The notes: generated by a model not told the origin, from the letters alone. Counted from the first letter of the stretch, positions 43,722 to 55,738 are shown. The stretch is 64,000 nucleotides of DNA from Vicia villosa (GCF_029867415.1 NC_081183.1:39638655-39702654), one strand, 5' to 3'. Translations and numbers: made by a program.

Positions 43722-45248
43722 GGCAAATGGATGCAGAGTAATCGGATGTAGTGAGCTTGCTTAATGAGGTTAACTTGGTACCTTAAGCATGAAGAAATTT
43801 CAAAGAATATCCAAGTGTGATCATTGCATTTTCGAGCTAGCTCCCTATCCATTGATTCCATCTGATCTTAGGGGACATTTCTGATGCAGAATGAGCTCTA
43901 ATTGGTTGGTGGGAAGATTCCTTTGATGATTCATCAATTTGCCATAAATTCCCAAATGTAATCATTACATAATCACATGTTCTTGTTTTGGGAATCTTCT
44001 TCAATCTCCATGCTATGGTGAAAGTGAATGCATGGCATGTTTGCAGATGTGTTATGGGTCGTGTAGCATCCATAAGTGAGGCCATATGCACAAAATTGCA
44101 AAGTTCCAAAATGATGCATCACCTATAATTTTACTTCATGAGGCCAACTTTGAACAAGCATAACTCCTAGCTCAAAATGAATTTGGAGAAGGTTGAGCAT
44201 AATTTTGAAAGCCCTAAACATCTACTTCAAATCATTAGTTTGGGGTTTCTTCAGAATCCTTTGGGAAATTTGTGAAAAATGAGGCCAAAGTTAGAAGAAA
44301 ACTAGGTCAAAATACTTAGAAAATTTTCTAAGTTTTTATGACCTAAAACTTCAAAATTCCCAAATCTCTTAAATGATTGATTTCTTGAAAAAAGTTTCTA
44401 TGTAAGATGTTGTTTTATTTTGCAAGACCTACAACTTTCATGTTGGAAGTTTTTTGAGTTGTGTAGGTGAAATTTTGAGTTCCCACAATGCCCTTAAAAA
44501 ACCCTAATTCCCAACTTTTTGATCCTTGGTGAATTTTCTTGAATTTCTTTGGTCAAATGACTTTAATGATCATATATTGATGATATTGATCCTTAAAAGT
44601 CATGGTTTGACCAAAAACCTTAAAAGTCAAAGGTGGTTCTGTACAGTTGACTTTTTAAAATGAAGTGGGATTTTGGACTTTTGTGATGAACCAGGTCCTC
44701 CTCCTAAAATGAATGATATGAATGGACTATGTGGAGTTAATAGAGGTTTTTGAACCATCTTTTGAGTTTTGGGTTCATGTCCTAATTAAAAGTCAACTAT
44801 CCAGGTGAATTAGGTCAGAAACCCTAATTGTCGACGAGATGAAATTGATGACTGTGGTTCTTGAATTGAGATGTAATGCCCAATAGATGTTGTTATATGG
44901 ATAATTTGAAGATGATTGAAGCCTTTGATAGGCACTTTGGGGCTTTTGAGGATTTCCCAAATGTGATCCCTGATTATAGTCCTTGATAGGCTCAAAACCC
45001 TAGTCTGGTGACCTGAGAAAACCTGAGTTCTGATGACTGGGTGTCTAATCAATCATAGGTGAATAAAAATGAAGCTTTTGGGTCCCATGATTGTATTAGA
45101 GACTAATTCTTCTATTGATTAGTCCTTTGCCTGAGTTTTTTTTTAACACCCTCGATTGAGCTCCAGATGAATAAGTGGCTGCTCTGGGTATCTGTGTTGG
45201 GAAGCTTGAAGATATGACATCTCAGGGGGTCAAAATTAGGGTATGACA

Positions 45249-45264
45249 GATGCCCCTATTTAAG
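45249..45264 (-). other. Polypurine tract of Ogre
   Basis: AAATAGGGGCATC on the minus strand directly before the LTR start. Short and imperfect. Confidence 0.6.
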
Positions 45265-45536
45265 TTTCTTTCATCCGGAGGGAGAGAGATTGATATCTCG
45301 ATCTCTCCTGCGTGAAAGAGACTTAAATACCAAAGAATGCCCGAATTTTGGGCGTTCCTGAGATGTTGTAGTGATAAAATCTTTGCATGACTTGATCCCA
45401 TTGTCGCACTTGGCGGGGGATAGGGAGTCAAACTCCTGTAGAAAATACGTTATGCGGATTCTGGTGAATGGACGGCAATATAGAATGCGCAATCCATCTT
45501 CTTTAACTAAGTGTTGATACTTAGAAAAAAGGTAAG

Positions 45537-45992
45537 CAACCTCCCCTCGATCCGGATGTCTAATCGCGGAACTGGTCTCAGTTATAATGATGATAAACAA
45601 CCTCCCCTCGTTTCGGATGTCTGTATCTCGAAACTGGTCTCAGTTGTGATAACCTCCCCTCGATCCGGATGTCTATATCGTGGAACTAGTCTCAGTTATA
45701 ATGATGATAAACAACCTCCCCTCGTTTCGGATGTCTGTATCTCGAAACTGGTCTCAGTTGTGATAACCTCCCCTCGATCCGGATGTCTATATCGCGGAAC
45801 TGGTCTCAGTTATAATGATGATAAATAACCTCCCCTCGTTTCAGATGTCTGTATCTCGAAACTGGTCTCAGTTGTGATAACTTCCCCTCGATCCGGATGT
45901 CTATATCGCGGAACTGGTCTCAGTTATTGTGGAGATAAACAACCTCCCCTCGTTTCGGATGTCCGTATGTCGAAACTGGTCTCAGTTGTAAT
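45537..45992. repeat. 3' UTR minisatellite of Ogre
   Basis: Two alternating units of about 50-60 bases, sharing AACCTCCCCTCG and ACTGGTCTCAGTT but differing between (TTTCGGATGTCTGTATCTCG versus ATCCGGATGTCTATATCGCG). About four double units of about 114 bases. Tandem repeats in the 3' UTR are known for Ogre and other Tat elements. Confidence 0.85.
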
Positions 45993-47530
45993 TTGGACAA
46001 TATCTCAGATAAAGAGAAAATTTCCAAAGGTTCGTTCCCTCACCAAACTTCTCACCAGCGTTTGTTGGAGAGATGCCGTTTGATGATTGATAAGAAACTT
46101 CATTATGCTTTATTTTAATGCAAAGCTCCTAAATGAATGCCATATGATCATGCGTCCTTTTGAGGGGCTAATGACTTTGCTTGAAGGTGGATGAATTGTC
46201 TTCCGAAGGAGGACTATCTTTGGTTGATCCGCTGGGGATTTGTTGAAGCATTTTTCAGGAAGAAAACTTGTCACCTGTCAACTTCGCCAGGGAATCTGAA
46301 TTATTTTCCCGACGAGGACTGTCATTCATTGACTCCGCTGGGGATTTATCCAACGACTCTGTGAGGAATTCAAATGCGAAACAAACTATCTTATCCGAAG
46401 AAGATTGTCGAGTGTCGCTCTGCGGGAGAATCTCAGCTGGGGAAATCCAAAAGTGAACAAACTATCTCTTTGAAGGAGATTGCCATTTGTTGACCTGCTG
46501 GGGAGATCCTTGCTTATGAACCGTCATCATGAAGAAGAAAGTTCTTTCACAATTTGCAGGGGAAACTCGGGTACATGTCCGAGTGACTTGGGCACTAACA
46601 TGATCAAAGCCTAACTAGACTATGCTGACTATGCAATTATGAGGTGAAGTATGCATGAACATTATGATGATTATAAAATGTAAATTGAATGTGAATAGAA
46701 TCGTCGCGGATGTGAAATCCTATGATACGACTTGAATCTTATGATGATCAGAAGATGTCTTCTTCTTGAGAGATGCACTCCGTTGGGGATACCTGGTTAC
46801 CGGTTGCCCGCTGTTTGAAGTGAGTGAAATGTTTTGAAGTGAAGATCCGTCATTGAGAGATGTTCGCAAAGCGACCTCATGGGGAAATTTTAGTTCCCGG
46901 AGTCTCAACCGTTCTTGGAGCAACTGTTTGCATTCTTCCTATTGTAGGTAAGCCTTAGAAAGAAATTTCACCTTTATTTTTGCAAGTAAATTCATTTTAT
47001 TTTATGAAAACGTTTGTTTCAAGAAAATGACTGTTTAAACTAAAAAAATGCATTTTTAAGAAACTGAATAAGACTTGATTGCAAAGAAAGGGCACAAGGC
47101 TCAAATTATTATTTATGGAATGGTAATCAGCAAAATGCTCGATTCCATGGAGTATTTACAAAGTTGGAAATTGGTAATTTTTGGGAAAAGGGCTACGATG
47201 AAACATGACGACCGTTATCTTTCCCTTCCATTCCGAGTTGCGCTGTATTCGTGCTTCGTAGAAGATGACCTACTGATGATGAATACTCCGCTATGGATTT
47301 CGAATGATCAAGTTTGTCCTAAACACAGTTACTTGCCATATATCCCTAACTTTTGCGTAAACTACCCCTTTCGGGTTTTAAGTCTACCGGGATTGATTAT
47401 TATTATCCTTTTTTATGTCTCTAATTTTTGCCTGAATCGCTCTTTCGGGTTTTCGATTCACCGAGACGCTCTTTTTTGCCTAAGCTGCTCTTTGCGAGTT
47501 TTCAACTTAGCGAGCTGTTCTTTTAATTAT
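45993..47530 (-). other. Ogre 3' untranslated region
   Basis: About 1.5 kb between integrase and the minisatellite. Repeated words such as CTGGGGA and GAAGGAGA (about 46200-46520) are visible. No conserved protein motif on either strand. Confidence 0.65.
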
Positions 47531-48703
47531 TTAGGCGAAGTATTTCTTGACTGCGTCGAAGTTCACAGGACGAGTGAATTCTTCTCCATCCATAGTCGTG
47601 AGTATTAAGGCTCCTCCTGAGAAAGCTCTCTTGACCACGTATGGGCCGTCATAATTGGGAGTCCATTTCCCTCTCAAATCTGTGAGAAAAGATTGAATCT
47701 TTTTGAGTACAAGGTCGCCTTCTTTGATTGTGCAAGGTCGAACCTTTTTGTCGAAAGCTTTCTTCATTCTTTGTTGATATAGCTGTCCGTGGCATAAAGC
47801 TGTCATGCGCTTTTCTCTGATTAAGTTCAATTCATCGAATCTGCTTTGACACCACTCGGCTTCTGTTAGTTTTGCCTCCATCAAGACTCTCATTGATGGA
47901 ATCTCAACCTCTATGGGTAGGACTGCCTCCATGCCATATACAAGGGAGAAAGGAGTTGCTCCAGTCGAAGTACGTACAGATGTACGGTAACCATGAAGAG
48001 CAAACGGGAGCATTTCATGCCAATCTTTGTAAGTGATGACCATCTTCTGAATGATTTTCTTAATGTTTTTGTTAGCTGCTTCTACAACTCCATTCATCTT
48101 TGGTCTATAAGGAGATGAGTTGTGATGTTCAATCTTGAATTCTTCACAAAGCTCCTTCATCATTTTGTTATTCAAATTTGACCCATTGTCAATGATTATC
48201 TTGCTAGGAATGCCGTAGCGACAGATGATGTGATTCTTGATAAACCTGACGACAACTTGTCTTGTGACATTTGCATACGAAGCTGCTTCGACCCACTTGG
48301 TGAAATAGTCTATGGCTACCAAGATGAAGCAATGTCCGTTGGATGCTTTCGGCTCGATCATTCCAATCATGTCGATTCCCCACATGGAGAAAGGCCAAGG
48401 GGAAGAGAGTATGTTGAGAAGAGATGGTGGCACATGAATTCTATCGGCGTAGATCTGACATTTGTGACACCTCTTTGCATACTGGTAGCAATCTGACTCC
48501 ATCGTCAGCCAATAATATTCTGCTCTCAGTATTTTCCTTGTCATGGTATGTCCATTGGTGTGAGTACCAAAGGAACCTTCATGTATTTCTCTCATGAGTG
48601 TTTCTGCTTCTTTCTTGTCAACGCATCTGAGCAGAACCATGTCGAAATTTCTCTTGTACAGAACATCTTCATTCAGGAAGAATCTGCCAGCCAACTTTCT
48701 CAA
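47531..48703 (-). CDS. Ogre integrase
   Basis: A 390-residue open frame, the C-terminal part of pol. The zinc-binding region has GSFGTHTNGHTM and CHKCQIYADRIH (HHCC type). The catalytic core shows the first Asp in WGIDMIG, the second in IIIDNGSN and the Glu in NGVVEAAN. The C terminus has MEAVLPIEVEIPSMRVL and GPYVVKRAFSGGALILTTMDGEE, typical of Tat-lineage integrases. It integrates element cDNA in the nucleus. This is the only pol module here without an internal stop, but it can be made only as part of the broken upstream polyprotein. Confidence 0.92.
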   Translation of the reverse strand: MRKLAGRFFLNEDVLYKRNFDMVLLRCVDKKEAETLMREIHEGSFGTHTNGHTMTRKILRAEYYWLTMESDCYQYAKRCHKCQIYADRIHVPPSLLNILSSPWPFSMWGIDMIGMIEPKASNGHCFILVAIDYFTKWVEAASYANVTRQVVVRFIKNHIICRYGIPSKIIIDNGSNLNNKMMKELCEEFKIEHHNSSPYRPKMNGVVEAANKNIKKIIQKMVITYKDWHEMLPFALHGYRTSVRTSTGATPFSLVYGMEAVLPIEVEIPSMRVLMEAKLTEAEWCQSRFDELNLIREKRMTALCHGQLYQQRMKKAFDKKVRPCTIKEGDLVLKKIQSFLTDLRGKWTPNYDGPYVVKRAFSGGALILTTMDGEEFTRPVNFDAVKKYFA

Positions 48704-49059
48704 AGTTTTTCTATATTTCTTTGATGCCCCAAGAGGGTACTCTTGCTTTTGAAGAAAGTTTTTGATGTCGTGATACTACGGTTTATCGTCGATGATTGCT
48801 TCTACTGTGAAAACATGAGCGGGCCTATCCAGGCGCATAACGTCGACCCAGGAATGTCATTCCAATAATTTATCCTAATCATGGAAGAGAGTGTGGCTAA
48901 TGCATCAGCCAAGTTGTTTTCTTCACGAGGAATGTGATGAAAATCTACTCTGTCGAAGAATGGTAACAATCTTCTCGCGTAGTCTTTGTAAGGAATTAGC
49001 CCTGGTTGGCGTGTTTCCCATTCTCCTTTGATTTGATTGATGACTAAAGCAAAATCTCC
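48704..49059 (-). pseudogene. End of the second RNase H and linker to integrase
   Basis: The minus strand continues the RNase H frame after a TAA at 49060-49062: INQIKGEWETR, then YARRLLPFFDRVDFHHIPREENNLADALATLSSM, the conserved C-terminal part of the archaeal-like RNase H of Tat elements. A frameshift and a stop near 48780-48860 precede the integrase frame. Confidence 0.8.
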
Positions 49060-49890
49060 TTATACATCCAAGTGTTTGATTCTTAGATCCACGGCTTCTT
49101 CGAGACCCATGATGCAAGCTTCATATTCGGCCTCATTGTTTGTGCATTTGAAAGTTAATCTGGCGGTAAGTGGAATATGGGTACCTCGAGGTGTAACAAT
49201 GATTGCCCCAATTCCTCGTCCATAAGCATTGACAGCTCCGTCAAAGATCAAGCACCATTGGGATCCTATCTCAGGTCCTTCGTCTGGTAGTGGCTCGTCG
49301 TAATCTTTCATCTTGAGGTACATAACGTCCTCGTCCGGAAAGTCAAAACTGGTTGATTCATGACCATTGAGTGGATGGTGAGCCAGGTGCTTAGCTAGAA
49401 TACTTCCTTTCACGGCTTTCTGTGCGTGATACTCAATGTCATATTCTGATAACAACATCTGCCAATGGGCAATCCTCCCAGTTAAGGCAGGCTTCTCAAA
49501 GATGTACTTGATTGGATCCATATGGGAGATCAAACAAGTAGTATGTCGAATCATGTACTGGCGGAGACGCTTGGCAGCCCAGACCAAAGCACAACAGGTT
49601 TTCTCGAGCATAGAGTAGCGGGATTCACAATCAGTGAATTTCTTACTCAGGTAGTAGATGGTATGCTCTTTTCTCTTCGTCTCGTCTTGCTGTCCAAGGA
49701 CACAACCCATGAAGTCTTCTAAGACGGTTAAGTACATTATCAAAGGTCTTCCTTCCACTGGAGGAGACAAGATGGGTGGTTCGAGCAGATATTCCTTAAT
49801 GCTGTCGAACGCTTTTTGACAATCGTCTGTCCAGACGCAACCTTGATTTTTCCGTAGAAGTTTGAAAATTGGAGCACAAGTTGCGGTCAT
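49060..49890 (-). pseudogene. Ogre RNase H and second (archaeal-like) RNase H
   Basis: 276 open codons. The first part is the RT-attached RNase H region (WTDDCQKAFDSIKEYL, YYLSKKFTDCESRYSMLEKTCCALVWAAKRLRQY). The second part is an additional RNase H: CLIFDGAVNAYGRGIGAIIVTP with the first Asp, and TNNEAEYEACIMGLEEA with the Glu. Tat/Ogre elements are known for this second domain placed before integrase. A TAA at 49060-49062 ends the frame early. Confidence 0.88.
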
Positions 49891-49916
49891 GAGATATATG
49901 AATCTCGAGATGTAAT

Positions 49917-50993
49917 TCAGACGTCCAAGAAATCCTCTAACTTGTTTCTCGGTTCTGGGTGAAGCATTTCTTGAATTGCCTTGACTTTGTCTGGATCCAC
50001 TTCAATTCCTCGTTTGCTGACGATGAAACCAAGGAGTTTTCCTGAGTAGACACCAAAGGTACACTTGTTGGGATTCAAGCAAAGCTGAAACTTCCGTAAG
50101 CGTTGAAATAACTTTGCCAGGTTCTGTATATGATCTTCCTCATTTTCTGATTTGGCAATCATGTCGTCCACATAAGCTTCCACTTCCTTATGCATCATGC
50201 CGTGGAAAAGTGTAGTCATGGTCTTTGATATGTTGCCCCTGCGTTCTTTAGTCCAAAAGGCATAACGTGGTATCAGAACGTGCCCCAGGGGGTGATGAAA
50301 GCTGTTTTCTCCATGTCTTCAGGTGCCATCTTGATTTGGTTATATCCCGAAAATCCGTCCATGAATGAGAAAACTTTGGATTTTGCTGTACTGTCAACCA
50401 ACATATCAATATGTGGTAAAGGAAAATCATCCTTAGGGCTAGCTTTGTTCAAATCTCTATAGTCGACGCACATGCGGACTTTTCCGTCTTTCTTAGGAAC
50501 GGGAACAATGTTAGCTAACCACTGAGGGTATTCTGAAGTGACGAGGAAACCAGCGTTGATTTGCTTTTGAACTTCCTCTTTGATTTTCATAGCCATCTCC
50601 GGATGAGTCCTTCTCAATTTTTACTTGACCGGAGGGCACTCTGCTCTTAATGGTAAGTGATGCTCCACTATACTGGTATCCAACCCTGGCATATCCTGAT
50701 AAGACCAAGCGAAGACATCTGAGAATTCTTTGAGCAGCTGTATCAAACTCTCTCTGATCTCTGAACTGAGCGAAGCTCCAATCTTAACCTCTTTTCTGTT
50801 TCCATCGGAACCAAGGTTAATGATCTCTAGAGGCTCATTGTATGGCTGAATGGCTTCTTCCTTTTGTTGAAGTAACCGTGAAATTTCCTTTGATATTTCT
50901 TCGTCTTCTTCTTCTTCTGCCTCGAATACAGGAAACCCAAAGCTTGGAGAAGTCATACGGTCGCACGTTTCAACGGGGTATTTTATGATTAAT
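49917..50993 (-). pseudogene. Ogre reverse transcriptase (several disabling changes)
   Basis: The frame begins after the predicted intron acceptor at 50993. An acidic N-terminal part leads to the RT blocks SEYPQWLANIVPVPKKDGKVRMCVDYRDLNKASPKDDFPLP, FSFMDGFSGYNQI and AYVDDMIAKS, the catalytic YVDD. Breaks are a TAA at 50621-50623, a TGA at 50273-50275 just before the YHVMPFGLKNAGATYQR block, a two-base deletion near 50220 and a frameshift near 49950. It cannot yield active RT. Confidence 0.9.
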
Positions 50994-51320
50994 CTGCATA
51001 TGTGTGATGATTTTATTTAGACAACGAGGGAAGACTCGGTGTATGCAGTTAATGGAATATTTTGATGTTTTTTAGGGGTGTTTTTTAGAATTACCAATTT
51101 CTGAAAAAAGAAAAGGGAAAAACTAACGAAGGAACAAAATGACATTTTTATTTATTGACAGTCACTTCTTGAAACAAAGACCCTATAAAACAAAACTCTA
51201 TTGCTTTGGGCGAAGCAAAGAGGGACATTTTCCTAAGAAATAGTAAAATGCAAAGCCCTATGAAACATCTCTTCACCCTGGGCTATGGTGAGAGGATAAA
51301 ATAACGGTGAAAGTTCCTAC
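50994..51320 (-). other. Predicted Ogre intron
   Basis: A 327-base AT-rich stretch with stops in all frames between protease and RT. The candidate donor AA|GTAGG at 51320 overlaps the protease stop codon TAG. The candidate acceptor ATATGCAG| ends at 50994. Splicing these would keep the reading frame from protease to RT. Ogre elements are reported to splice an intron here; the exact sites are my inference. Confidence 0.55.
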
Positions 51321-52840
51321 TTAGGAGTGCGAACAACAGTTGAAACTTCAACAGCTGTCCAATAGTGGCGAACCCCATTGTGCACTAGGTAATCTGGAAC
51401 CTTAGGCTTAAGCTGGCCTGTGGTAGGTCTTGATTTACCAACCACTGTCTTTGCAACACTCAGACGATCTTCTTCTACTTCAGCAGACTGAGCGGTGTGA
51501 GCATACCCATTTCCAAGTGGAGTATGTCGGTTTTTCTTTTGAGGAAACTTCCAATCTTCTGAATGGAGAGACTCGTTGTCGGAGACACTTTCGAGATCAT
51601 CCTCTTCTGTATTTTGGTCTTGCTCTTCTCCCAAGATGGCATTGACTAGGTATGTGAACTCTAAATCCGTAGCCTCGGAAGGTGACTTGGGGATATAATC
51701 CTCAATGATGACTTCACCAAATGCTGATGATGAATAGCAAGGGTTATATATCTCTTTTGGCTGAGAGAGGTACTCGTAATCAATGTTCCATCCAGTCGGA
51801 ACAATGTCTTCAAGAGATATTTTTGAACTTTCAGGAGCGGAGTATTTCACCATGTAGTCGAATTTTCCGCTTGGTTCTCCTAATGTATCCCAAGTTTCTT
51901 CGGGGATAGGAGGAACTTCTTCTGATGAACCATGACTTCTGGTGGTGAAGCTGTTTGTAACTTCGTCACTGCTTGGTTGAGTCTTACTTTCAGATCCTTT
52001 AGTTGGAGAACAACAAAGTGAATCAGACTCTGATAGGGAGATGTATCCTGCCTCGAGAAGGTAGGACATACATTCCACTTCAAAATTCTCATCGGTATTT
52101 TCCGTACCGATGGTATTGACTGTTTGTTGAACAGGTTGAAGAAAACCTCCACTGCAGAAAGTTTCTTGAATTGGGAGAACTACCTCAATCCCTGGGATAG
52201 CCTTTGATGATGTTGGAAAGAATCCAAACCCTGTTCTATTCTTGTTGTTGGTAGGAATATCAATGTGCCCCCAACCACTGGTAGTGCCATCCTTTACAAC
52301 TTGGATTGCATCTTTGTAGGAAGAAATAGACGCTGCTTTCTCCTTTCCTTTTTCCTTGTCCAAGGAAAGGGCTTGGAATTTGGTTCCAGCGACTTCTTTT
52401 GGTTCTATGTCGGAGAATGATGACAGGTTGCTGACGATCAAAGCTCGTTCTCCACATACGGTTACCAATTTGTCATTTCTTATGAACTTCAGTTTCTGAT
52501 GAAGTGTTGAAGTAATTGCCCCAGCTTCATGAATCCATGGGCGACCTAGCAAACAACTGTATTGTGCCGGGATATCCATAACTTGGAAAGTGATTTTGAA
52601 CGTCTGAGGTCCAATAGTTATGGGAAGATCTACTTCTCCAAAAACTGACTTTCTTAATCTATCAAATGCTTTGACGATGACATGACTGTCCCTTAGCGGG
52701 TAATCTTTGAAGGATAATCTTGACAATGTTGATTTGGGCATGACGTTGAGAGAGGATCCATTGTCTATTTGGACTCCTGTGAGTACGTCACCCATGCAGC
52801 CAACTGAGATGTGAAGTGGAAGATTATGAATAGCAGGGAA
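51317..52840 (-). pseudogene. Ogre protease and linker
   Basis: 492 open codons from 52795. The retropepsin region is recognisable by QIDNGSSLNVMPKSTLSRL, GEVDLPITIGPQTFKITFQVMD and YSCLLGRPWIHEAGAITSTLHQKLKF. The active-site triplet reads DNG where D-T/S-G is expected, so catalysis is doubtful. A long acidic, Ser-rich linker follows, as in other Ogres. Upstream the frame differs from that of gag: a deletion near 52800-52850 removes the segment that normally leads into the protease. Confidence 0.85.
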
Positions 52841-55288
52841 AGAACAGATATCCTAGACGGAGTATGTAGCAGCTGGTCTACAATGTTGTATTCACTCCTC
52901 TGGATTAATTTCAAGATCTCATCACTTTCTTTCGCTTGAGTAGCATTGGTTGGATGATTGTCTTGCCTATGTGGTGCTTCTTCAGAAGGCTTTTCCACAT
53001 TTTCTGTTGTTCTGTTGAAGACTCGTCCACTTCTGGTGACTCGACTAACATCAGCAATGTTGATAACAGAAGGTAATGGTATTTCCTTACCATTTTCAAT
53101 GAATGTAGCGTTGTACTTGTATGGTATAGCCTTGCTGGACTCATACGGTACAGGACCTGGTAAGTAGATGACTAATGGAGCAATTGCTGTCTTCCTGCTG
53201 TCATACTTGACTTGCATTGGTTCAACTTGATTAATTAGAGGAGACACGGTAAAGACTTCGTCATCTTCTCTGTTGGCAAGAACTGTAATGGTATTGTCAT
53301 CCATTAGTTTCTGAATGTCGTTGCGAACGCGCAAACATCCCTGTGAATTTCTTCGACAAGTTCTGCGTCTACTGTAAGCGTGGAAATCTGTTCCAAAGTA
53401 GGCAAGTCCATTTAAAGTCTTATGGAACCTGACTACCGAACCTTCGAGATCTTCAACTTTATGGATTTTGTATTCTCATGGACATCCTTGAACCATGTTG
53501 ACGTCGTGTTCAGTTCTGGCCCGGATGTGTTGAATCCATCCTAAGTCCATTTGTTCTTGTAATGCAGCTTGAACTACATCACACCCTTGATTATTCTTTG
53601 GACAAATTTCACATGTGAAGTAGTTGTGAGGTGGTACATGGCCGTACCCAGCTTGTCTAGCATGCATTTTGACGAGATTTTCCCCTATCTGACGAATTTC
53701 GTAGATTTGAACAACATTGGGGTGCTGATCTATCAGATTTACTGAAGCTTCTTTGTGCTGCGGCAAAGGATTCGCTTGGACGTTAGGATTAGTATCTTTG
53801 AAGGATAGCATTCCACTCTTCACTAATTTTTGAACGTCGATCTTGAAATTGAGACATCTCTCAATGTTGTGACCTGACGCCCCCTGATGATAGGGACAAG
53901 ATTGGTCAGCCTTGAACCAATGTGGTTATTCATTCGCAGGATTTGGCGGGCTCTTTGTCTGAATGAGTCCTTTCGCCAGTAGTGTTGGAAACAAATCCGC
54001 ATAAGGCATTGGTATGGGGTCAAATGGAGGATACCTTTGATCCCGATTGTTGTAATTTAGAGGTCGAACCTGCTGCTGAGGTTGTTGTGACCCTTGTTGA
54101 AATGGTTGTTGCGAAACTTGAGGTTGATAAGCTGGCGCTGAGTTAACAACCGGAGTTATTGCTGCAATTTGAGGTTGGAACCTCTTTCTGGTTTTGTGCA
54201 AGACATTGCTAACATCTTGATCCATTTACTTCTGGAAAGAACTTCCATACTTCCTAGGACCAATAGAAGATTCTGGTTCTTTGTTCAAGCGTCCTTCTCG
54301 AGCTGCTTCTTCTAAACGTACACCCATGTTTACCATCTCTGTAAAATCACTTGGTGCACTGGCAACCATTCGTCTGTAGTAAAATGGACTTAAAGTCTTG
54401 AGATAGATTTTTGTCATTTCTTTCTCTTCAAGTGGTGGACAAATTTGAGCAGCAACTTCACGCCATCTCTGAGCGTATTCCTTGAAGCTTTCTATATCCT
54501 TTTGAGTCATGGCCCGAAGTTGATCTCTGTCGGGAGCCATATCCAAATTGTACTTATACTGTTTGACGAAGGCATCTCCGAGGTCTCGAAAAGTACGAAT
54601 CTCTGAACTGTCCAAGTTCATGTACCATTTGAGTGCAGCACCAGTTAGGCTGTCTTTAAAATAATGAATGAGCAATTGTTGATTATCAGTCTGAGTTGAC
54701 ATTTTTCGAGCGTACATCACAAGGTGACTTTGCAGGCATGAATTCCCTTTGAACTTCTCGAACTCTGGTACTTTGAATTTGTGAGGAATCTTAACATTTG
54801 GAACCAGACAGAGGTCTGCAGCATTCTTTCCAAATAGATCTTGTCCTCGGAGAGTCTTGAGTTCCTTCTGCATTTGCAGAAACTGTTCCTGGAACTCGTC
54901 CAATCTTTCATACACGCCAGCATCCTCACTAGGAGCGTGATGATATACATGTCCGCCCGGTGGAGGAAAAGTATGCATAATAGGCTGTGGAGAAGCCATG
55001 ACAGCAGATCTTGGAATCTCAGCGTTTTGTTGTGTGAAACCCATTGCCGTTGCTCTTGGAACTTCAATTTCCAGAGGTTTGTAACCCTCCGGTGGTTGCA
55101 TATCCATTGTAGCTCTTGGAACTTCAGAAACTGGGGGTATGTACCCGTCTGGAATAAAATTATACGGCATGCCCCAAGGTCGGTTGGGTGGCATGGTATA
55201 CTGAGGAATAGGAGTAGAAACAATCTCGGAAAACACAATCCTTTGTGGTTCTTCTGGTGTTGGTTGATTCTGCGCAGCTACCAGGGCT
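52841..55288 (-). pseudogene. gag: Ogre gag, main part
   Basis: A single frame from 55288 down to about 52840, broken by stops at 54226-54228, 53926-53928 and 53476-53478. The order is a Pro-rich N-terminal segment, the gag domain (PHKFKVPEFEKFKGNSCLQ, SLTGAALKWYMNLDSSEIRTFRDLGDAFVKQYKYNLDMAP, FKEYAQRWREVAAQI), a Gln-rich linker and a CX2HX9C-like box (CPYHQGASGHNIERC). A second Cys motif (CEICPKNNQGC) and a linker to protease follow. The N terminus is at 57003-57091, beyond the Cassandra array. Confidence 0.88.
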
Positions 55289-55293
55289 TCTAC
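55289..55293. repeat. Target-site duplication TCTAC (left copy)
   Basis: TCTAC at 55289-55293 and again at 57003-57007 flanks the whole four-LTR array. The array therefore occupies one insertion site. Confidence 0.9.
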
Positions 55294-55667
55294 TGTAACA
55301 CCCGAGGCCGAAGAAGGCGAGGGGTGGTTACACCGCATGTAACACCTGAGGCCAATGGGGGCTAGGGTGGTCGCCACATCGGAATGAGAGGGATCTTGAG
55401 ATCGTGCAGGTATGGGACTGCATGGTTGAAGGAAAACTTATAAGGATTGATGGGTACTACCTATACCAACAAGATGCATCTTCTTTTCGGTAGCTCATTC
55501 CATAAGAACTCCACAGTTAAGCGTGCTTGACTTGGAGTAGTATTCGGATGGGTGACCTTCTGGGAAGTTTCCCGGAAAGCGTGCGAGTGAGGTCAAAGCA
55601 TGCTGAAAAGACCCGTGTTGGTTTGTGGGGTCAGTCGATCATCCCGAAAGCAGTCTGGGGCGTTACA
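55294..55667 (+). repeat. Cassandra LTR 1 (type A)
   Basis: Type A has GGTTACACCGCATGTAACACCTGAGG near the start and GATCTTGAGATCGTG in the middle. The 5S-like part begins at 55452. Confidence 0.93.
55452..55583 (+). ncRNA. 5S-rRNA-derived segment in Cassandra LTR 1
   Basis: CATAAGAACTCC, AGTTAAGCGTGCTTG, GGATGGGTGACC and CTGGGAAG align in order with plant 5S rRNA. They include the internal Pol III promoter elements (A box, intermediate element, C box). The 5' and 3' thirds have diverged. In Cassandra this region is reported to be transcribed independently. Not a functional rRNA gene by itself. Confidence 0.85.
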
Positions 55668-55738
55668 AATGGTATCAGAGCCAGACCTCTCCCAGTACGA
55701 TGTGGTTCGAGGACGAACCATGCGGAAGCTGGTGGGCA
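55668..55738 (+). other. Cassandra internal domain 1
   Basis: 71 bases: PBS TGGTATCAGAGC at 55670-55681, then non-coding, then a purine-rich end used as polypurine tract. Confidence 0.9.

Larger units (their letters stand above)
39183..45248 (-). repeat. Ogre 3' LTR
   Basis: 6066 bases, direct repeat of 59638-64000 and beyond. It contains CCTTGTACAAAGCCCAAGG repeats (about 40300-40700) and CCCTTTCCAGGG repeats (about 40785-40990). An AT microsatellite, two tRNA-like modules and TATAAATA on the minus strand at 43714-43721 follow. Confidence 0.93.

Noticed and set aside
45511..46083. Repetitive open frame on the plus strand (GTGLSYNDDKQPPLVSD units)
   Set aside because: It lies antisense to Ogre in the 3' UTR minisatellite and is produced by the repeat.
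47075..47608. A 177-codon plus-strand frame
   Set aside because: No motif, antisense to Ogre and overlapping the end of integrase.
55452..55583. A genuine 5S rRNA gene array
   Set aside because: The 5S-like parts are diverged at both ends and sit inside LTRs with PBS and target duplications, so they are Cassandra, not rDNA.
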